In this document: piece by piece, positions 61,322 to 64,000 of the stretch | How positions within the stretch are numbered: position 1 is the first letter of the stretch | How the letters are laid out: the number at the start of each line of letters is the position of its first letter | Assembly (NCBI RefSeq): GCF_042610375.1 | Contig: NZ_JBGJZL010000003.1 | Location: 310,001-374,000, forward strand | Direction: 5' to 3' | Source: CTSoil-075 sp042610375 | GTDB lineage: Bacteria; Bacillota; Negativicutes; DSM-13327 | DNA length: 64,000 bases | Position numbers and translations under genes: made by a program | The notes under the pieces: model-generated | What the model was told of the DNA's origin: nothing | Databases searched by the model: none | Seen by the model: only the letters and a program-made list of their open reading frames with translations

Positions 61322-61362
61322 AAGAAAAAACCGATCTTTTAAAAAGATCGGTTTTTTGTTTA
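61322..61362 (+). terminator. leuS terminator
   Basis: AAAAAACCGATCTTTT and AAAAGATCGGTTTTTT hairpin. Confidence 0.88.
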
Positions 61363-61417
61363 CAAAAAAAGGAATACTAAGATCAATAGGAGTCGATAGA
61401 AAATATGAGGTGATACA

Positions 61418-62008
61418 GTGGGGGAGAATGGTAAAAAAGTAGTTTTTATTATTACTTTAGCCATATTGATTGTTGCAGGTAGTTTTTATAGTTTTTGGCA
61501 AAAACATTCGGTAAATGACAGTGTGTCAACGGGTGAAGTACTTGCTAAAGAGAATAAAAATAATGAAGTCAAAACAAGTGAGATGGTTGTATATATCAGT
61601 GGGGCCATTAATAAGCCAGGTGTATTTAAGCTGCCCAGTCATGCTAGAGTCGCTGAACTGATTACCTTGGCTGGTGGTCTTACCCCTGAGGCTGACCTGA
61701 GCAAAATTAACCTAGCCCAACTTGTGAAGGATGGTATGCATATCCATGTGGCAGCCAAAACTGTAGTACAGGGAGGGGGCAATGTATCTGGGAGTAGTGG
61801 AAAAACAAAAAGCGGTGAGAAGATTAATATTAATACTGCTGATAAAACTGAATTAGATCAATTGCCAGGAGTAGGGCCAGCCTTAGCTGAACGTATTATT
61901 GAATATCGGCAAAAGAATGGTAGCTTTAATACGATAGAAGAATTTAAGAAAGTTCCAGGAATAGGATCTAGTAAGTTTGAAGCACTGAAAGACAAAATTA
62001 TTCTATAG
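61418..62008 (+). CDS. comEA: ComEA DNA-binding competence protein
   Basis: 196 aa, GTG start after GAGGTGATACA. One membrane helix (FIITLAILIVAGSFYSFW), an SLBB-type domain (VVYISGAINKPGVFKLPSHARVAELI) and a C-terminal helix-hairpin-helix pair (INTADKTELDQLPGVGPALAERIIEYR). Known role: binds incoming DNA for transformation. comEC follows by 13 bases. Confidence 0.93.
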   Translation: MGENGKKVVFIITLAILIVAGSFYSFWQKHSVNDSVSTGEVLAKENKNNEVKTSEMVVYISGAINKPGVFKLPSHARVAELITLAGGLTPEADLSKINLAQLVKDGMHIHVAAKTVVQGGGNVSGSSGKTKSGEKININTADKTELDQLPGVGPALAERIIEYRQKNGSFNTIEEFKKVPGIGSSKFEALKDKIIL

Positions 62009-62021
62009 AAGGTTGTGACAT

Positions 62022-64000
62022 GTGGACAATATCATTCCAATCATTACATCAACCTTTGTTTTTGGTATTTGGTTTGGAAGTTATTTTAACGGGCTATTGC
62101 CGCTAATCTATGTGAGCAGTGTCCTTTTAGTCATCTTTATTGTATGGCAGGTCTACAGACGTAGACCTTTTATTTGGGCTCTAGGAGGATTGTTTTTTGT
62201 TATTGGGATGTTACGCTTTATTCAGGATGATGCTCTCCCTTTGACTGATATTAGCCGTTATGCTGAGCAGATCGTAAGCGTAGATGGGATCATCAATGAA
62301 ATTCCTACACTAAAAGTACTTGAAGAGGACAAGAATCAAGTTCGTTACCTTCTTCTTATTAAGAGCGGTAACGTCGGAGACGGGAAAAAGAGAATGGTTA
62401 CAGGGATACTTCCTGTAACTGTGAGGCAATCGAATACCATGCCGATTGCCCTTCAAGGAGATGAAATTCAGGTAACTGGTGAGGTTGTTTTATTACATGG
62501 TTATAACAATCCTGCTCAATATGATAGCGTAGCTGCAGCAAAGCGGCAAGGTATTCGCAGCCGTATGTCCATTGAAGGGCATAGTGTAAAGATTTTATCT
62601 AAAAATAATAGTGCATCATGGAAATATACTTTGGCAATCTGGCGAGATCGAATGATTAAAAGCATGCAAAAAGTAATGCCCGAATCTCATGCAGCCATTT
62701 TAGCAGGGATGTTATTTGGTGGTTATGGTGGAATTCCTCATGATATTGTTGCAGATTTTGCGACAACAGGGATTGTCCATATTTTGTCTGTGTCGGGATC
62801 TCATATTGCTTTAGTAGTTGGAGTTGTTACAGCTATCGGTACATCAGTGGTTAGAAGATTTACCTTACCCATGATCCTCATACCTTTAGTGGCCGCTACA
62901 ATTGTGACTTTTTACGCCGTACTTTGTGGTTTAACGCCACCAGTGTTACGTTCGCTCATTATGGGGCTGATTGCCTTACTTGCAGTTTGTTTTGAACGAG
63001 AAAACGATGCTAAAAATTCCTTGCTGCTATCAGCACTTGGTATGATTGTTTATGAGCCAACCTTGATTTTTGATTTGAGTTTTCAATTGTCGTTTGCCTC
63101 TACGGCAGGCTTAGTTTTTTTGAATGGGAAACTGGTCAAGATGATGGCAAGTTTGCCACTTGGACTGGCTAAAGCGCTTGCCGTAACAATTGCAGCTCAA
63201 TTGGGGGTATTACCTTTTATTGCCTGGTATTTCAATAGTTTCTCCTTGAGTTCTTTTGTAGCCAACTTGCTGATTGTTCCTCTCATTGAAGGGATTGTCA
63301 TACTTGGGCTATTCGGTGCTGTAGCAGGTTTGATGATGGGAATACTTGGGAATATCATCATGGTTATTTGTAGTTTACTGATTAATGTTGTCATTCAATG
63401 TTCTGCATGGCTAGCGGCTGTGCCGGGTGCAAAGGTCTATATACCACCCATTGGGATTAGTGGAGGTCTGGTCTATTATGCATTGTTAGCTTGGGTGTAT
63501 GGGTATAAACCGAAAAATATGGTATCATTAACAGAGTTAATTCAAAAATGGCCGAGGCAAAGTGCTATATTTGCTTTTGTCGTGGTTATTTTGATCATCG
63601 TAGACAAAATTTATCCAAGACCCATGTACGTACATTTTATTGATGTCGGGCAAGGGGATGCCACGTTAATTACAACGCCTCATGGACGAACTATTTTAGT
63701 TGATACAGGCGGAGTTGTAGGTAATACAAATGATTTTGATATTGGGGACCGTGTTGTCGTACCTTATTTGAAACATTATGGTGTGCTTGCTATTGATTAT
63801 CTATTTTTAACTCATGGGCATCAGGATCATGCGGGCGGGGCAGCGGCCGTTGCTAGAGAGTTGACTGTAAGAAATAGTATGCTAGCACGAGAAACTCATA
63901 CACAGCCAGTGCGTAATTTAATCAATGAAGGAAAAAAACAAGGAAGTACCTTTATTGCAGTATATGAAGGGCAAAGAATTGATCTTGATGGTGTTGTGAT
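62022..64000 (+). CDS. comEC: ComEC/Rec2 DNA-uptake channel, 3' partial
   Basis: The frame is open to the window end (659 codons seen). GTG start after AGAAGGTTGTGAC. Hydrophobic N-terminus, the competence domain with HILSVSGSHIALVVG and LSFQLSFASTAGLVFL, then a metallo-beta-lactamase-like domain starting at VHFIDVGQGDATLI with LTHGHQDHAGGAAA. It is the inner-membrane channel for single-stranded DNA with a likely nuclease domain. Confidence 0.94.
   Translation, partial: MDNIIPIITSTFVFGIWFGSYFNGLLPLIYVSSVLLVIFIVWQVYRRRPFIWALGGLFFVIGMLRFIQDDALPLTDISRYAEQIVSVDGIINEIPTLKVLEEDKNQVRYLLLIKSGNVGDGKKRMVTGILPVTVRQSNTMPIALQGDEIQVTGEVVLLHGYNNPAQYDSVAAAKRQGIRSRMSIEGHSVKILSKNNSASWKYTLAIWRDRMIKSMQKVMPESHAAILAGMLFGGYGGIPHDIVADFATTGIVHILSVSGSHIALVVGVVTAIGTSVVRRFTLPMILIPLVAATIVTFYAVLCGLTPPVLRSLIMGLIALLAVCFERENDAKNSLLLSALGMIVYEPTLIFDLSFQLSFASTAGLVFLNGKLVKMMASLPLGLAKALAVTIAAQLGVLPFIAWYFNSFSLSSFVANLLIVPLIEGIVILGLFGAVAGLMMGILGNIIMVICSLLINVVIQCSAWLAAVPGAKVYIPPIGISGGLVYYALLAWVYGYKPKNMVSLTELIQKWPRQSAIFAFVVVILIIVDKIYPRPMYVHFIDVGQGDATLITTPHGRTILVDTGGVVGNTNDFDIGDRVVVPYLKHYGVLAIDYLFLTHGHQDHAGGAAAVARELTVRNSMLARETHTQPVRNLINEGKKQGSTFIAVYEGQRIDLDGVV

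Overview
The window looks like a chromosome segment of a Gram-negative Firmicute (class Negativicutes, probably a Sporomusaceae member close to Pelosinus; this placement is inference). The signs are low-GC DNA with strong AGGAGG ribosome sites and Firmicute regulation (T-box, SAM-I riboswitches, CsoR), next to outer-membrane functions: TonB/ExbB/ExbD, a TonB-dependent receptor and a decayed fragment resembling an outer-membrane porin.

Positions 1 to about 45 kb form a sulfur-acquisition island with an unusual core. It has one NifH-like Fe protein (5' end cut by the window), one NifB, and two separate NifN/K-like plus NifD-like pairs (19507-22400 and 31499-34367). Each pair is followed by its own cysteine synthase, and the second is preceded by a UroD/MtaA-type methyltransferase. 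No ordinary nifDK is present. Around the core lie SsuA/SsuC/SsuC/SsuB-type transport genes, a DmsAB-like oxidoreductase, a cystathionine-lyase-type enzyme, O-acetylhomoserine sulfhydrylase, an amino-acid (probably cystine) ABC transporter, a threonine-synthase-like enzyme, a LarE sulfur transferase, a YeiH-type exporter, a TatD-linked radical SAM protein, TonB-ExbBD and an OprC-like receptor. The closest known precedent is the methylthio-alkane reductase (MarBHDK) of Rhodospirillum rubrum, which releases methanethiol from thioethers. The cysteine-synthase pairing suggests related C-S bond cleavage, possibly with a different thiol or sulfide product.

Almost every transcription unit of the island carries the same short leader: a small hairpin with an asymmetric TGR/AG internal loop, whose 3' arm is also the 5' arm of an intrinsic terminator. 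I count 19 good copies on both strands and two degenerate ones. Both helices show compensatory base changes. No copy was seen beyond 44.94 kb. This looks like a dedicated terminator/antiterminator regulon for sulfur genes, and I do not recognise it as a known riboswitch or protein-binding element.

Smaller modules are embedded in the island: a GntR regulator, a CsoR-CopA-ComB copper block with a visible operator, a five-gene minus-strand operon (secreted peptide, small membrane protein, DUF4418 protein, MacB/FtsX permease, LolD-like ATPase), and a NarL-type two-component system.

From about 41.8 kb the content shifts to methionine and biotin genes (two SAM-I riboswitches, double-DUF2292 protein, metA, tandem bioB paralogs). 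Ordinary chromosome follows: small hypotheticals, a secreted glucosaminidase, a D,D-carboxypeptidase, a methyltransferase, an auxin-efflux-type carrier, a diguanylate cyclase, T-box-controlled leuS, comEA and the start of comEC, which runs off the window.
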